Of a stretch of 64,000 nt of DNA, positions 27,216 through 36,850 are shown one piece after another; position 1 is the first letter of the stretch; each line of letters begins with the position of its first letter. The notes below the pieces were generated by a model. It was not told where the DNA came from and searched no databases. It worked only from the letters and a program-made list of their open reading frames with translations. The stretch comes from Thalassoglobus polymorphus (GTDB lineage: Bacteria > Planctomycetota > Planctomycetia > Planctomycetales > Planctomycetaceae). The position numbers were made by a program, and so were the translations under genes. The stretch lies in contig NZ_CP036267.1 in NCBI RefSeq assembly GCF_007744255.1, positions 1,781,541-1,845,540 on the forward strand, read 5' to 3'.

Positions 27216-29242
27216 GATTTCTGCTCCTGTGCCAGGATTCGCAGAGCCCGTTCAAGTGGACCACCTGGTATGTGAGTGACGTCATCGCGCACAGGTTCGA
27301 CGACATCGTAGGCTGAATTCAATTTTTGATGCTTCACCGGTTGGACAACAGCGCGGTGAACTTCATTCACGTGATGGACTTCGGTCTGAGAAACCGTTTC
27401 TTCTGCCTTCTCTTCGGGGGCGTGCTCCGGGTCGATCCGGTGATGTACTCGCTCAGTCATCTTCTCAGCAGTGTTCTTTACAGCAGTGTTCTTTACAGCA
27501 GTATTTTTTACAGCAGTGTTCTTTTCTGCTGTCTCATCAGAACATTCCGCCGAGTCAACGGTAGATGCTGCGGAGAGTCTCGTTTTTTTCGGCTTGCTCG
27601 CTTGAGGAGTTTTCGCAAAGTGTGGACCACGAAGTGATTCGTGGCGGTCATGGTGGATCAATCGTTCTTGAGCAACTGGTTCACCATGAATATGAATTTC
27701 AGAGGGAACAACAACTTCTTCCTCGATCATCGGGATCGAGCGATTCAAGATCATTGAAACCTGTTGAAGGTCACTTTGTTCTTCGGAAACATCCACTGAT
27801 GGACGAGTGTTCGAGGCTGTGTCGCTGATTTGATTTCGCTGCTTACGGCGATCATGTCTCGACCAGAGAACAGAAAGGACGAAGCCGATGAAGCCCATCA
27901 ATGCGACCGCAAATGCAATCGGAAGGATCGTCCAGATTGATGGTACTCGTTTTGATATTGGAGTCTCAGATTTGGTTACCACTGGAGAAGAGTTTGCGAT
28001 GGTTGAGGAGGAAGCATCTTTTCTCAATGCACTCTGAGGTGATGTTGTTGGGACGAGCCCCGTTTTGCTTGCTTGATTTCGATTGCCTCGATTGACCTGA
28101 TTTCTGCGGACAGGAAACGCCTCTGGAGGTGCGGGGGCAACCGATGAAATGGACGTGGTTGGCAATGGTGCCGGAGCGGTAGTTGGTGCTGGAGCGGAAG
28201 TTGATGTCGCAGATTCGCTCTCGAGGAGCGGCAAATCATAAGACTGAAGTTGAGTCTGTGCAGTCTGTCGCGGCTCACTCAGGTATTCCGCAATCTTGGT
28301 CGTCATCTCACTCGGGATGGTTTTCTCAAAGCTCCTGGCAACTTGAGTCTTCTCCATCTTTGGCAGAGCAGGTCTCTCGGTCGAGACGAGAGGTGATTGA
28401 AGAGGAGTCAGAGTCAGTTCCGGGCCAGCAATCGGTCTTTCCGGAATCGGGGTGACGATCGATGGTCTCAGAGGAGCCGGGACCACAACCATGGAACTCT
28501 CTAATTCAGGCGCTTCGTTGTTGCTAAGAGGTTCTTCATTCTTTTCAGGTGTCAATGGGACAGCTGGCGGAAAGGCTTCCGTCGAGCTCAGAGCCTGAGT
28601 GTCGACAAGCTGAGGGTTGCACAGAATGACTGATCCTGGTGCAAGCATTCTCGTATTGGGGCGGCCGAATGGGTCTAGGATGTTTACGGAATCCGTTAAT
28701 TGCTGAGTCTGTTTCAGCCGGTTGAGGAGGTCATCAACGGTTCGAATGTCAGTCGAAAGAGGCAAGACAATCGGCCGGTCATCAAGGCCAATGCAAGCGA
28801 CCGGGATGACTGGGATTTCTGTTTCCGTTGTCATCTGCCCGGGGTTTGGAAGGACGACAATCACTTCACCCGACTGCACATTGGGTTGGCTTTCACGATT
28901 CGGGTTATAGAGAAAACGATATCGTTCCCTGCCACCACCGACGACACGGATTGTCGGGCGGGTCACCGAGGCGAAGCCTCCTGCAGATTCCAAAAGCCTT
29001 GAGAGAGAAACCTTGTGTTCATCAGCTGAGTAGACACCAGACCGGTGAACGGCCCCAACAATCGTGAAGTAATGAGTCTGGTTTTGGGGCTGAGAAGCCT
29101 CGACGATCTTCATGCCCGATGGTGATCGTTGAAGACTTTGAGAGCCGGCAAACTGGTTTTGCGCATTGGCCCCTTGATGAATCGACAGTGAAAAAGCTGC
29201 CAAACAAGCTACAAGTCGAACAAAATACCAACGTGACGACAT
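27212..29242 (-). CDS. SLBB-domain membrane protein
   Basis: 676 residues. ATG 29242 has GAGGGA upstream and opens on a signal sequence or anchor (MSSRWYFVRLVACLAAFSLS). An SLBB-like segment (YFTIVGAVHRSGVYSADEHKVSLSRLLESAGGF, near residue 60) is followed by a Pro/Glu/Ser-rich middle, a membrane helix near 440 (TILPIAFAVALMGFIGFVLSVLW), and a charged cytoplasmic tail holding four tandem VKNTA/EKNTA units. SLBB domains bind sugars in polysaccharide-export and competence proteins. With the actin-fold partner in the next overlapping gene, this suggests a membrane-linked filament or assembly protein. Confidence 0.78.
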   Translation of the reverse strand: MSSRWYFVRLVACLAAFSLSIHQGANAQNQFAGSQSLQRSPSGMKIVEASQPQNQTHYFTIVGAVHRSGVYSADEHKVSLSRLLESAGGFASVTRPTIRVVGGGRERYRFLYNPNRESQPNVQSGEVIVVLPNPGQMTTETEIPVIPVACIGLDDRPIVLPLSTDIRTVDDLLNRLKQTQQLTDSVNILDPFGRPNTRMLAPGSVILCNPQLVDTQALSSTEAFPPAVPLTPEKNEEPLSNNEAPELESSMVVVPAPLRPSIVTPIPERPIAGPELTLTPLQSPLVSTERPALPKMEKTQVARSFEKTIPSEMTTKIAEYLSEPRQTAQTQLQSYDLPLLESESATSTSAPAPTTAPAPLPTTSISSVAPAPPEAFPVRRNQVNRGNRNQASKTGLVPTTSPQSALRKDASSSTIANSSPVVTKSETPISKRVPSIWTILPIAFAVALMGFIGFVLSVLWSRHDRRKQRNQISDTASNTRPSVDVSEEQSDLQQVSMILNRSIPMIEEEVVVPSEIHIHGEPVAQERLIHHDRHESLRGPHFAKTPQASKPKKTRLSAASTVDSAECSDETAEKNTAVKNTAVKNTAVKNTAEKMTERVHHRIDPEHAPEEKAEETVSQTEVHHVNEVHRAVVQPVKHQKLNSAYDVVEPVRDDVTHIPGGPLERALRILAQEQKS
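27465..27535 (-). repeat. 15-nt tandem repeat inside the SLBB gene
   Basis: Three to four copies of a 15-nt unit (coding AVKNT, twice exact at 27474-27503 and then with small changes) keep the frame open. Such in-frame runs change length easily by slippage and may vary among strains. Confidence 0.75.
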
Positions 29243-29389
29243 CGTCTTGAGTCCCTCAATGGACAGACCGCTATCAATAAAATAGGCCCACATAGGGTTC
29301 GTCATCGGCAGAAACTGGTCGTCCGCATTAGGAGAATTCTGACAATCATGCGGGTCGCGAAGATTATGTAAAATGCGAAGACTGGGAGG

Positions 29390-30604
29390 TTACTCTTTGA
29401 GTAGGAAGTAAGGCTGACACCAGTTGACGCAATCGCCAACGTCGCCACGTAAGCCAAATCTCACGCTGAGTTTAAGGTTCTTTTGCCCATGGATTGGCAG
29501 AGCAGAAGGCTCTAAAAAATGAGAATCTGTCTGGGAAAGTCGGTGTGAACTGACCTCGGTGTCATCGAGGCTGATGTGAATGTCGACTGCCCCGTTTTGG
29601 TCAGCCCGGTCATCAAGCCCGAGAGAAAAAATGAAGGACTCGGCATTTGAAGGAATCGCGAAAATAAGTTCAGACTGACTTCTGACCCCATAGCCAGTCG
29701 CAAAAAGCTGATCGCCAGAGAGCAACAGTTGTCCAGAGGCATTCCGGTTCTGATTGAAAGAGGTGATGTTGCCAAAATAGTCTTCGTTGTGAGAGCGGAG
29801 TGGCTGATCCCGGTTCAGGAGATGGTGCCGTTTATCCCAGAACTCGATGCGACAAATATCACTCATCCGAATCGAGAGCGTCCCGATCTCCGGGAGTTCA
29901 ACATTCAGCTTCTCTTTCGAAAAGTCGAAATCGTCCGCAATTGTTGAAAGAACTGACCCATTTTTCAGGAACAACTGAGCATATTTGGAACCGATAGGAA
30001 TCTCAGCAGCGAGTGCCGGATTCAGTTTGATCGACAGTGAATTGGATCGTGGAAGTTTCAGGTTTCCTAAGTCTGTTTTGAAATGGATTTCGTCGTCGTC
30101 GAAAGAGACTAATTCCCCTCTTACGACGTCCTGATTTTTCAAGATGACGACGTCATCCGCTTCTGGATCCACTGCACTCTTTTTCAGATTCGTGATACAG
30201 ACATCGAAGAAGACTTCCCTCACGTATTCGATTGGAATCGATAGTTTCTGGTTTTCAAACTTCGCAAGAAATCGTTCTTCAGAAAGCAGAAGATCGCTGA
30301 CAAAGTAGATGTCGTTATTTGTGAGTTGGAGTCCGATGGAACGTGTTATTTTCCGGCTGTATGACCTTCGAAATGAGATCGTTTTGATTTGTTTCCTTGG
30401 AAGGACATCCGGGGCTCCCGAACTGGTCTTAAACTGAATGGAATCCTTTTCCCAACTCAAGTTGGTCACTTCGGCTTGAGCACCATCCTGCATTCTCAGC
30501 ACGATCTCTTCACCTGACGAAAAAGCGGGTACGGCGAAGAGCAGCAACGTGAAAAGAAGCAGCCTGAATAGGAACGAGTTGGATGATTCACTGCGGGGAG
30601 TCAT
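29390..30604 (-). CDS. NPCBM/NEW2-domain secreted protein
   Basis: 404 residues from ATG 30604, which opens on a signal peptide (SFLFRLLLFTLLLFAVPAFSS). Repeated beta-strand pairs of about 80-100 residues, ending with KTISFRRS, EVFFDV and RIEFWDK-type edges, come before a C-terminal domain (about 265-404) resembling NPCBM/NEW2 galactose-binding folds: FATGYGVRSQSELIFAIPSNAESFIFSLGLDDRADQNGAVDIHISLD. It probably binds a carbohydrate or a protein outside the membrane. It lies 147 nt upstream of the SLBB gene and may be in its operon. Start is uncertain; 30679 is an alternative. Confidence 0.75.
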   Translation of the reverse strand: MTPRSESSNSFLFRLLLFTLLLFAVPAFSSGEEIVLRMQDGAQAEVTNLSWEKDSIQFKTSSGAPDVLPRKQIKTISFRRSYSRKITRSIGLQLTNNDIYFVSDLLLSEERFLAKFENQKLSIPIEYVREVFFDVCITNLKKSAVDPEADDVVILKNQDVVRGELVSFDDDEIHFKTDLGNLKLPRSNSLSIKLNPALAAEIPIGSKYAQLFLKNGSVLSTIADDFDFSKEKLNVELPEIGTLSIRMSDICRIEFWDKRHHLLNRDQPLRSHNEDYFGNITSFNQNRNASGQLLLSGDQLFATGYGVRSQSELIFAIPSNAESFIFSLGLDDRADQNGAVDIHISLDDTEVSSHRLSQTDSHFLEPSALPIHGQKNLKLSVRFGLRGDVGDCVNWCQPYFLLKE

Positions 30605-30685
30605 GGTTGCCTGATTGTCGTTGCCTGATAATGGCTGTCGGAAATGAGGTGAGACTATTGAACCGAGTTTTAGAATCATACAGGG

Positions 30686-31849
30686 TTAACGTTCAAAAAT
30701 CGGGACCAGATTGTTGGGGATCTGCAGCGCGATTAATGCCATCGCAGTGGCGTATTCGTTTCCCATTGCAGTATCTTCCCAGTGATCAGTGTTTACGGAA
30801 TCAAGGAGTCTGTCACGCAGTACCGGAAATCCGTTCGACCAATCCTCTCCACCGGAGTGCCAGTACGCTTGAGCGCTGTAGTAGGCTGCATAGTAACGAT
30901 ACGCTCGGTCATCGTTGAGTTCTCGCTTCGCATGGAGGTATTCAAACCCCCGTTGCAATGCTGGGTCATCAGTAATTCCTGCAGTGTAAAGTGCGACGAG
31001 CGCTGCCGCAGACCGGGCGACTTTGGATTCTGCCGCATCGAAGATTCGGTATCGAAATCCTCCATCAGGGTTTTGACACTTCTTGAGGTACACAACAGCC
31101 CGGTCGATCACTTCCTTGGGGACTGCAATGCCTGCATTCCTCGCCGCTCGCAATGCCATCACCTGACAGACTGTGACAGAGATGTCTGCGTCGTCCGGGA
31201 CGGGATTGTAACGCCACCCCCCTTCTGAGTTTTGGGTCGCAATAATGAGGTTCACCGCTTTTTTGAGTTTCAGGCGCAAGTCATCGCGGTTGGACATGCC
31301 GTAAACTTCGGCCAGAAACATCGTCCCAAATCCATGCCCATACATGGGACCATGTGTTTTGAGTTCTGTGTTGACGAGATAACCATTCGGCTGTGAACAA
31401 GAGAGCATGAACTGAACAGACTTTGAAACATGCTCTGCATACGGTCCTGCCTCTGGAACACTTCCTGATGCAAGAAACGCCATTCCGCAAAGTGCTGTGA
31501 CTCCGACTTGATGCGGGGATGTTCTCGCCGTCCCAAAAGTGCCGTCCTCATTTTGACGTTCAGCCAGCCATTTCAACGCATCTTCTGTCACTCGAACTGC
31601 ACGCTCATCGAGAAACTTTGATTGTCCCGGTGGCTCCTGCGCATGAAGTTGGCTGACAGGGACGAACCAAACCTGCGAAACCATACAGAAGCCGAACAGA
31701 GAAAATAGAATGCAACTGATGAAGCGGCACCTGAGTCGGCATTTGCATCTGCATGGAGTTGCACGCAATTTCAATATCGGATTGAAGTCGCCGGAAATGG
31801 GCATCAGAAATCTGGTCAGATATTTGGGTAGAAATTCTGGACAATTCAT
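30686..31849 (-). CDS. Prenyltransferase/squalene-oxidase-repeat (alpha-alpha barrel) protein
   Basis: 387 residues with an N-terminal hydrophobic export segment (about 38-65, after a Cys/Arg-rich stretch). Repeats of the form DALKWLAERQNEDGTFG, VYLKKCQNPDGGFRY, AVNLIIATQNSEGGWRYNP match the QXDGSW-like turns of prenyltransferase and squalene-cyclase barrels. In planctomycetes such proteins are often exported and lack the catalytic Asp box (no DXDD seen), so an enzymatic role is not supported. First gene of the minus-strand run ending with the actin-fold gene, 81 nt before the next gene. Confidence 0.75.
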   Translation of the reverse strand: MNCPEFLPKYLTRFLMPISGDFNPILKLRATPCRCKCRLRCRFISCILFSLFGFCMVSQVWFVPVSQLHAQEPPGQSKFLDERAVRVTEDALKWLAERQNEDGTFGTARTSPHQVGVTALCGMAFLASGSVPEAGPYAEHVSKSVQFMLSCSQPNGYLVNTELKTHGPMYGHGFGTMFLAEVYGMSNRDDLRLKLKKAVNLIIATQNSEGGWRYNPVPDDADISVTVCQVMALRAARNAGIAVPKEVIDRAVVYLKKCQNPDGGFRYRIFDAAESKVARSAAALVALYTAGITDDPALQRGFEYLHAKRELNDDRAYRYYAAYYSAQAYWHSGGEDWSNGFPVLRDRLLDSVNTDHWEDTAMGNEYATAMALIALQIPNNLVPIFER

Positions 31850-32211
31850 TTAAGGATTGCTCAGCGTAACGAATGCCAAGACGATCGAATAGGAATGCCT
31901 CATCAGTGCGATGTCTCATCAGTGCGATGCCGTGGCTGAGCGATTGAAGTCTATCAGCTTTCGTGGCTGGGCATTCATTGTCCAGCGTTTGACCAAATCA
32001 ATTTCATCAGACAGAGTCTTGTAAGACCACGACCACAATCGGCCGGGATACCTCGCACGAGTTCAGTCAACGATGTGAAGCTTTCCGTTGTGATGATTCT
32101 CATGTCGCAGAAAATCCGGTCTTGGTGCTCATCAGCTTCGTAGAGTTCCTTGACTCCTTCTGGAAAAACGAGAGACTTAAATGCGCTACAATCCCTACAT
32201 TTTCGCATTGT
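31850..32211. other. Intergenic region with a short direct repeat
   Basis: About 360 nt between divergent genes. CTCATCAGTGCGATG occurs twice in a row (31898-31928). No convincing gene; short frames on the minus strand have no family resemblance. Confidence 0.4.
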
Positions 32212-32682
32212 ATGAATTCGCAACGACTGTTAACGATTGCTCTGATCATCGTCTATTGCTTCTCTGTGATAGGCTGGAGCGATTATGATCTGTCTGTGAA
32301 GTCAGGCTGTCGTTGTTCTGAGAAAGCACAGTCGGACAACGCATGCTGCTGTTCTGCCAAGGGAAATCAAAGAGCAGCCGAGGCGACGAAAAGCCGCTGT
32401 TGCAGCTCTTCGAAAGCTGAAGACTCAAGCAACTGTGGAGCGCAGCAGGTCGCGAAATCGATTTGTTGCAGCAGCAGTGAAAAGCCTGAAGGCCCAGTTG
32501 TTTCGTCTTGTTCCTGTGGCGGCGAAAAACCACAAGGCTTCGTGGTTGTCTCAGATCCCAGAAGTCTGTTTGCTGCTGTCTCTGTGGTCAGTGATAAATG
32601 CTTAGTGGATCTACTCCTCTTCCCTGAAGTGTCGTTTCTTAACGATCAGCTACCACCAGAAACTCCACCTCCGAGAGCCTGA
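32212..32682 (+). CDS. Exported cysteine-rich protein, possibly metal-binding
   Basis: 156 residues from ATG 32212, opening on a signal peptide (MNSQRLLTIALIIVYCFSVIG). Between residues 30 and 105 it has about 17 Cys, mostly in CRC, CCC, CC and CSC clusters, in a Ser/Lys-rich setting. This is the pattern of metal-binding (copper or zinc) proteins. The gene opens a plus-strand run that ends with a cytochrome c-thioredoxin fusion, so a role in copper handling is a reasonable guess. No SD seen; start uncertain. Confidence 0.65.
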   Translation: MNSQRLLTIALIIVYCFSVIGWSDYDLSVKSGCRCSEKAQSDNACCCSAKGNQRAAEATKSRCCSSSKAEDSSNCGAQQVAKSICCSSSEKPEGPVVSSCSCGGEKPQGFVVVSDPRSLFAAVSVVSDKCLVDLLLFPEVSFLNDQLPPETPPPRA

Positions 32683-32768
32683 GAAAGAAGTTCTATTTTA
32701 CTTTTTTCTCGCTGGGCATCGTCATGTAAATGCATTCTGACGTTGCGCGAACTGCTGGAGTTTAGAAT

Positions 32769-33797
32769 ATGTTTACGTCTCTACGCCCCCGTTCTGCGCG
32801 GGGCTTTACGCTCATTGAATTATTGGTTGTGATCGCAATTATTGCGATTCTGGTTGCTCTGCTTCTTCCCGCTGTCCAACAGGCACGCGAGGCTGCTCGC
32901 AGGGCTCAGTGCAAAAATAACATGAAGCAAATTGTGCTCGCGATGCACAATTATCAAAGCTCGTACTCTGTTTTCCCCGGATTGTCCTCTTCGAGTCAGT
33001 ACGGTTTTTCTGTTCAAGCTCGCATTCTGCCGTTTATCGATCAGGGCAACCTGCAAAACCTGATTGACTTCGACGTCCCACTCATGCTTGGTTCAGGTGG
33101 GAGTCAATCATTGAACCCGGTTCATGCTCAGGTTGCAGCACAGGTCTTGCCGCTGTTTCTTTGTCCGAGTGAACCGGAGCCACCGATTTTTCAGAACGCC
33201 AACACCGGAGTGAATGAATTCGCCGGAACGAACTATGTCGTCTGTACCGGAAGTGGAACCGACTCAAACTATGACACCCGTGCTCGAACCGATGGGATGT
33301 TCTTCTGGGGATCATCGAGTCGGTTTCGAGACATGACTGATGGATCTTCCAATACACTTGTGCTTGCTGAATCGCTGATGGGCAACAAGCAGGATGGGAC
33401 TCCTCTGGCAGACATTAACGTCGATCGGCAAATGGCTCGCTATGGAGGCGGCGGACTGGGAGGACCTGGAGAAGGTTTCACCGGCCCGCCGGGCCATAAT
33501 CCAGATGTTCGTGCCGCTGCAGCGGCAGCATCAACGACTGACGGACGTGGACGCTCTTCCTGGATTTGGGGGCGAGAACATCTGACGACTTTTAACACCT
33601 ACATGACTCCGAATTTCGATTCACCGGACATTCATCGCAATGGCTTCGGCTGGTTCGCTGCTCGAAGCATGCATGTCGGAGGAACTCATTGCGGCCTGGG
33701 AGATGGTTCCGTTCGATTCGTCAGCGATAGTATCGATGGTGGAATCTGGCGAGCATTGGGCACGAAAAACGGTGGCGAGGTGATCGGCGAATTTTAG
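32769..33797 (+). CDS. DUF1559-domain, type IV pilin-like signal protein
   Basis: 342 residues. The N-terminus has a prepilin cleavage motif, [14 protein letters not shown], with Glu at +5, followed by a long hydrophobic helix and [20 protein letters not shown]. The rest matches the planctomycete-specific DUF1559 (SBP_bac_10-like) domain: [38 protein letters not shown] and a C-terminal [21 protein letters not shown]. Planctomycete genomes carry many of these; function is unknown, pseudopilus-like assembly is proposed. The stop codon is the TAG of a TAGAACTGGTC end like that of repeat family A. Downstream is a hairpin at 33838. Confidence 0.92.
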   Translation: MFTSLRPRSARGFTLIELLVVIAIIAILVALLLPAVQQAREAARRAQCKNNMKQIVLAMHNYQSSYSVFPGLSSSSQYGFSVQARILPFIDQGNLQNLIDFDVPLMLGSGGSQSLNPVHAQVAAQVLPLFLCPSEPEPPIFQNANTGVNEFAGTNYVVCTGSGTDSNYDTRARTDGMFFWGSSSRFRDMTDGSSNTLVLAESLMGNKQDGTPLADINVDRQMARYGGGGLGGPGEGFTGPPGHNPDVRAAAAAASTTDGRGRSSWIWGREHLTTFNTYMTPNFDSPDIHRNGFGWFAARSMHVGGTHCGLGDGSVRFVSDSIDGGIWRALGTKNGGEVIGEF

Positions 33798-33837
33798 AAC
33801 TGGTCTAATTTTTGACACTTGCCCATTGAGTTTTCTG

Positions 33838-33868
33838 GTTAGCCCCTCTGAGGTCCATGGGGGCTAAC
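33838..33868 (+). terminator. Hairpin between the DUF1559 and sialidase-fold genes
   Basis: 9-bp stem GTTAGCCCC / GGGGCTAAC. It is followed by TGTTTC, a weak T-rich run, so it may be an attenuating terminator or an RNA-stabilising hairpin. Confidence 0.5.
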
Positions 33869-33898
33869 TGTTTCAAGAAACTTACTCTGAGGAATATC

Positions 33899-35347
33899 AT
33901 GTCAGTTAAACAAAATCGAACAATGTTCCCGCTGCTCATAATCGCCGTCTTAGCTGTCGGTCTGGGATTTGGCTTCTTGCTGCCAGAAAGTGAGCAGGAA
34001 ACCTCATCCGAAACTTCGTCTGAAACGATTTCTTCGTCGGGTGAAAATGAAGCTGACGAGAGTGAGATTCTCAAAGGGGAACCGACCTCTCTCGCAAGCC
34101 AACAACAAGTCCATGAGTTCATGCTCTCAAAGTATGATATCAAGGACCGTTTACAAGCGCCTGCAATGGCGACTGACGATCAAGGGCATTTATGGGTTGC
34201 TTGGGAGTCTCAAGTTAATGAAGACGAAAGAGCGATCTTTCTGGTCACGTCATTCGATCACGGGAAAACATTTACTCAGCCCAAACAGGTTCGTAAATCC
34301 AGAATTTACTCGTGGGACGCAGCTATGCGTGGACGAACAATTAAACGGTCCAGCCGAATGTGGGTGAATCTTCAGTTTGCAGATGATCGTTTATTGTTGA
34401 GTTGGGTCGAGTCTGACAGAGAAGACCTCAGTCAGCTGAAGCTGATGTTTGCTGAATCATCCGATCATGGAAAGACTTTCAGCGACGCCATTCAACTCTC
34501 CACAGCAAACGCAGTTCGTCCGACTTTCGTCGCTTTCAATGCGAATGATCAAGGGCAAGTTGCAGCCACATGGCTCGATTATCGTGCTGGCGTCCAACAA
34601 CCGTTCGCTGCGATTTCAAACCAAGAAGTTGAAGAACAGCGAGTGTATGCCGGTCCTGACAATGCCGGGATTTGCCCTTGCTGCAACCTTGAGATCAACG
34701 TCACGGACAAAGGGCAAACGATTGTCGCTTTTCGGAACAGTATCAATGGGTATCGTGATATGTGGCTCGCTGTTCGCGGTGCAGACGAGACTCAATTCTC
34801 CGAGCCGATTTCGGTCGTTGAACCACGGTGGGAATTCAACGGTTGCCCGCACGATGGTCCCTCGCTTTTGATCGATGGAGATCAAATCCATATGGTCTGG
34901 ATGGATGCACACACCGGAATTCAACAGGTTTACTACGGGCAAGCAACAATTGGTGAATGGAAATTCACAACCAAGCCCATTCACCAATCGACAGCGATTC
35001 AAGGGCATGCTTCCCTGACGCAATCACCTCAGGGGTTGTTGATTGCTTGGGACGAGACAGTTGCGTCGTCATCAAAAAACGATGGCGAACATTCTCATGG
35101 GGCTCCATCAGGATCTAGCTCTGCGGTAAGAATGGTGATCTCGCAAAACAACGGGGAGAGCTTTTCTTCACCACAAACGGTTTTGACCGAAAGTGGCGAA
35201 TTTCAGTCTCGACCGAGCGTTAAAAGTCACGGCGATCTCACAACCTTTGCCTGGAGCAGTCTCTCCGAGAACGGCAAGAAAATGGTCATTACCACCAAGT
35301 TGCCTTCCACTTCAACAGGTTCAACTCAGGTAGCGATCCATGAGTAA
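33899..35347 (+). CDS. Sialidase-fold (BNR repeat) beta-propeller protein
   Basis: 482 residues. ATG 33899 follows GAGGA; the protein opens with a membrane anchor (PLLIIAVLAVGLGFGFLLP), an acidic Ser/Glu linker (30-75) and then a propeller with Asp-box-like blades: SFDHGKTF, SSDHGKTF and SQNNGESF. Sialidase catalytic residues (Arg triad, Tyr/Glu pair) are not clearly conserved, so a non-enzymatic binding role is as likely. A CPCC pair near residue 260 is unusual. The stop overlaps the next start by 8 nt (ATGAGTAA). Confidence 0.8.
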   Translation: MSVKQNRTMFPLLIIAVLAVGLGFGFLLPESEQETSSETSSETISSSGENEADESEILKGEPTSLASQQQVHEFMLSKYDIKDRLQAPAMATDDQGHLWVAWESQVNEDERAIFLVTSFDHGKTFTQPKQVRKSRIYSWDAAMRGRTIKRSSRMWVNLQFADDRLLLSWVESDREDLSQLKLMFAESSDHGKTFSDAIQLSTANAVRPTFVAFNANDQGQVAATWLDYRAGVQQPFAAISNQEVEEQRVYAGPDNAGICPCCNLEINVTDKGQTIVAFRNSINGYRDMWLAVRGADETQFSEPISVVEPRWEFNGCPHDGPSLLIDGDQIHMVWMDAHTGIQQVYYGQATIGEWKFTTKPIHQSTAIQGHASLTQSPQGLLIAWDETVASSSKNDGEHSHGAPSGSSSAVRMVISQNNGESFSSPQTVLTESGEFQSRPSVKSHGDLTTFAWSSLSENGKKMVITTKLPSTSTGSTQVAIHE

Positions 35348-36242
35348 TTCTACTGACACCCTTAAAGCCGTGGCGAAAGTTCTGTTCGTTGTCACGGTCC
35401 TGGTTGTTGCTGTCTGGGGAGGTCGGCAACTGCGAAATCGATCGAAACTCGCGAACACGACAGCTCTCAATGAGGCCCGTCAGGCTGATGGTTCTGAAGA
35501 AGATGTTCTTGTCTCGCGAGGCGAAATTCTCTACATGCAGCATTGTGCAAAATGTCATGGTGACGAAGGGAACGGTGACGGCGAAGGCCTGCGGGCCCTT
35601 TCAATTCGACCTCGCGATTTTCATAGTCCTCAATGGCGGTTTGAGAAAACTGAGAAGTCGATACAGACCATCATTAGAGATGGCATTCCTGGCACGCCAA
35701 TGCCTGCGTCAAAAACGGCTTTATCTGACAGCGATATCAATTCAATCGCCAGTTATGTTCTTAAGATTGCCAATGAGAAGTCGGCGACAAATCCAACCGG
35801 GACATCGGAAACTGATCTGTTGATCGCGGCTGGATTCTCGCCAGTCATTCCAGCGAGTGTGCCGGATCTCAAACTGTCGAATGTCGCTGGGGAGAATGTT
35901 TCTCTTGGAGAGTTCAAGTCGAAGCCGATGATCGTTCATTTCTGGGGGACATATTGTGCGCATTGCATTCAGGACATGCCTCGACTCAACGAGGAGATCG
36001 CGACGCTCAATGACTCAGTCTCTGTGATCAGTCTCTGTGCTGATGTGACGGAAGCAGAGGAGTTAAATGATTTTGCAGAACAGTTTGCAAACATGGACTT
36101 TCATGCAGACCCGACCGGCCTGGCAATGAATCGCTTCGGAGCGAGCCTGCTTCCTTCGTTCTATTTTGTAGACAAGACAGGTACTGTTCTCGGAGTGACT
36201 CATCAACTGAAAACTGAGAAAATTCAATCTTTGATTGAATAG
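35340..36242 (+). CDS. Cytochrome c fused to a TlpA-like thioredoxin
   Basis: 300 residues. A membrane anchor (about 11-28), then a class I cytochrome c with CAKCH (Cys69, Cys72, His73) and the axial-Met region GTPMPA (Met121), then a TlpA/ResA-like thioredoxin domain with FWGTYCAHC (Cys206, Cys209) and LLPSFYFVDKTG near 280. The Pro-rich WCPxC of thioredoxin is replaced by YCAHC. A single chain combining electron carrier and redox Cys is rare. It overlaps the sialidase-fold gene, pointing to a common periplasmic system. Confidence 0.9.
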   Translation: MSNSTDTLKAVAKVLFVVTVLVVAVWGGRQLRNRSKLANTTALNEARQADGSEEDVLVSRGEILYMQHCAKCHGDEGNGDGEGLRALSIRPRDFHSPQWRFEKTEKSIQTIIRDGIPGTPMPASKTALSDSDINSIASYVLKIANEKSATNPTGTSETDLLIAAGFSPVIPASVPDLKLSNVAGENVSLGEFKSKPMIVHFWGTYCAHCIQDMPRLNEEIATLNDSVSVISLCADVTEAEELNDFAEQFANMDFHADPTGLAMNRFGASLLPSFYFVDKTGTVLGVTHQLKTEKIQSLIE

Positions 36243-36491
36243 ATCGTGCAGCATGGAGAACGACGACCTGATATGGCCCGGCAGTTCAGGGGTTGAGGAA
36301 GCCTGCGTCGGGAGTTCTGCACCGCAGTGGGGCTTTACCGCCCTGATTTACTTTCATCTTAAAGCAAAACATGATGGTTCTGGGTTGCTTTAAGATTCTT
36401 GACTGCGAAGGAAATCGAATTGCGTTATACTGCGAACTCAAACGTTGAGATCTCAAAACCTGAAACTACAGCCTGAAGTTCACTCTGCTCG

Positions 36492-36815
36492 ATGACTACA
36501 CCCAGCCAACCTGTTAACTATCTTCGTCTCAACCTGATTTTTCGAATCGGCTGTCTCTGTTGCGTTTCGATTGCATGGATCGGGATGTTGCTCTACGCGA
36601 TTTTAGAAATGACCCCGCCCTTCTCGATCGATTGGTTGCTGTTTGCAGTCTCTGCCTGGGCACAGGGCTTATCGCTCTTTTTCTGCTGCGTCTTTGCATT
36701 CGCAGCGATCGCGTCGAATTCGATCTCTGGACAGAGTCAGCTTTCCAAAAACGCTGGGCCTCTACTTTGTATCGGACTGATACTCGTTGCGGTCTTCGGG
36801 ACTCGGTTGCTCTGA
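36492..36815 (+). CDS. Small membrane protein of unknown function
   Basis: 107 residues with three hydrophobic segments at about 15-38, 46-70 and 88-106. No SD and no family seen. It lies 250 nt after the cytochrome-thioredoxin gene and 35 nt before the DUF6807 gene. Confidence 0.6.
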   Translation: MTTPSQPVNYLRLNLIFRIGCLCCVSIAWIGMLLYAILEMTPPFSIDWLLFAVSAWAQGLSLFFCCVFAFAAIASNSISGQSQLSKNAGPLLCIGLILVAVFGTRLL

Positions 36816-36850
36816 TATTAAAACGTCGTTGAACAGTAGAAACGAAACCA

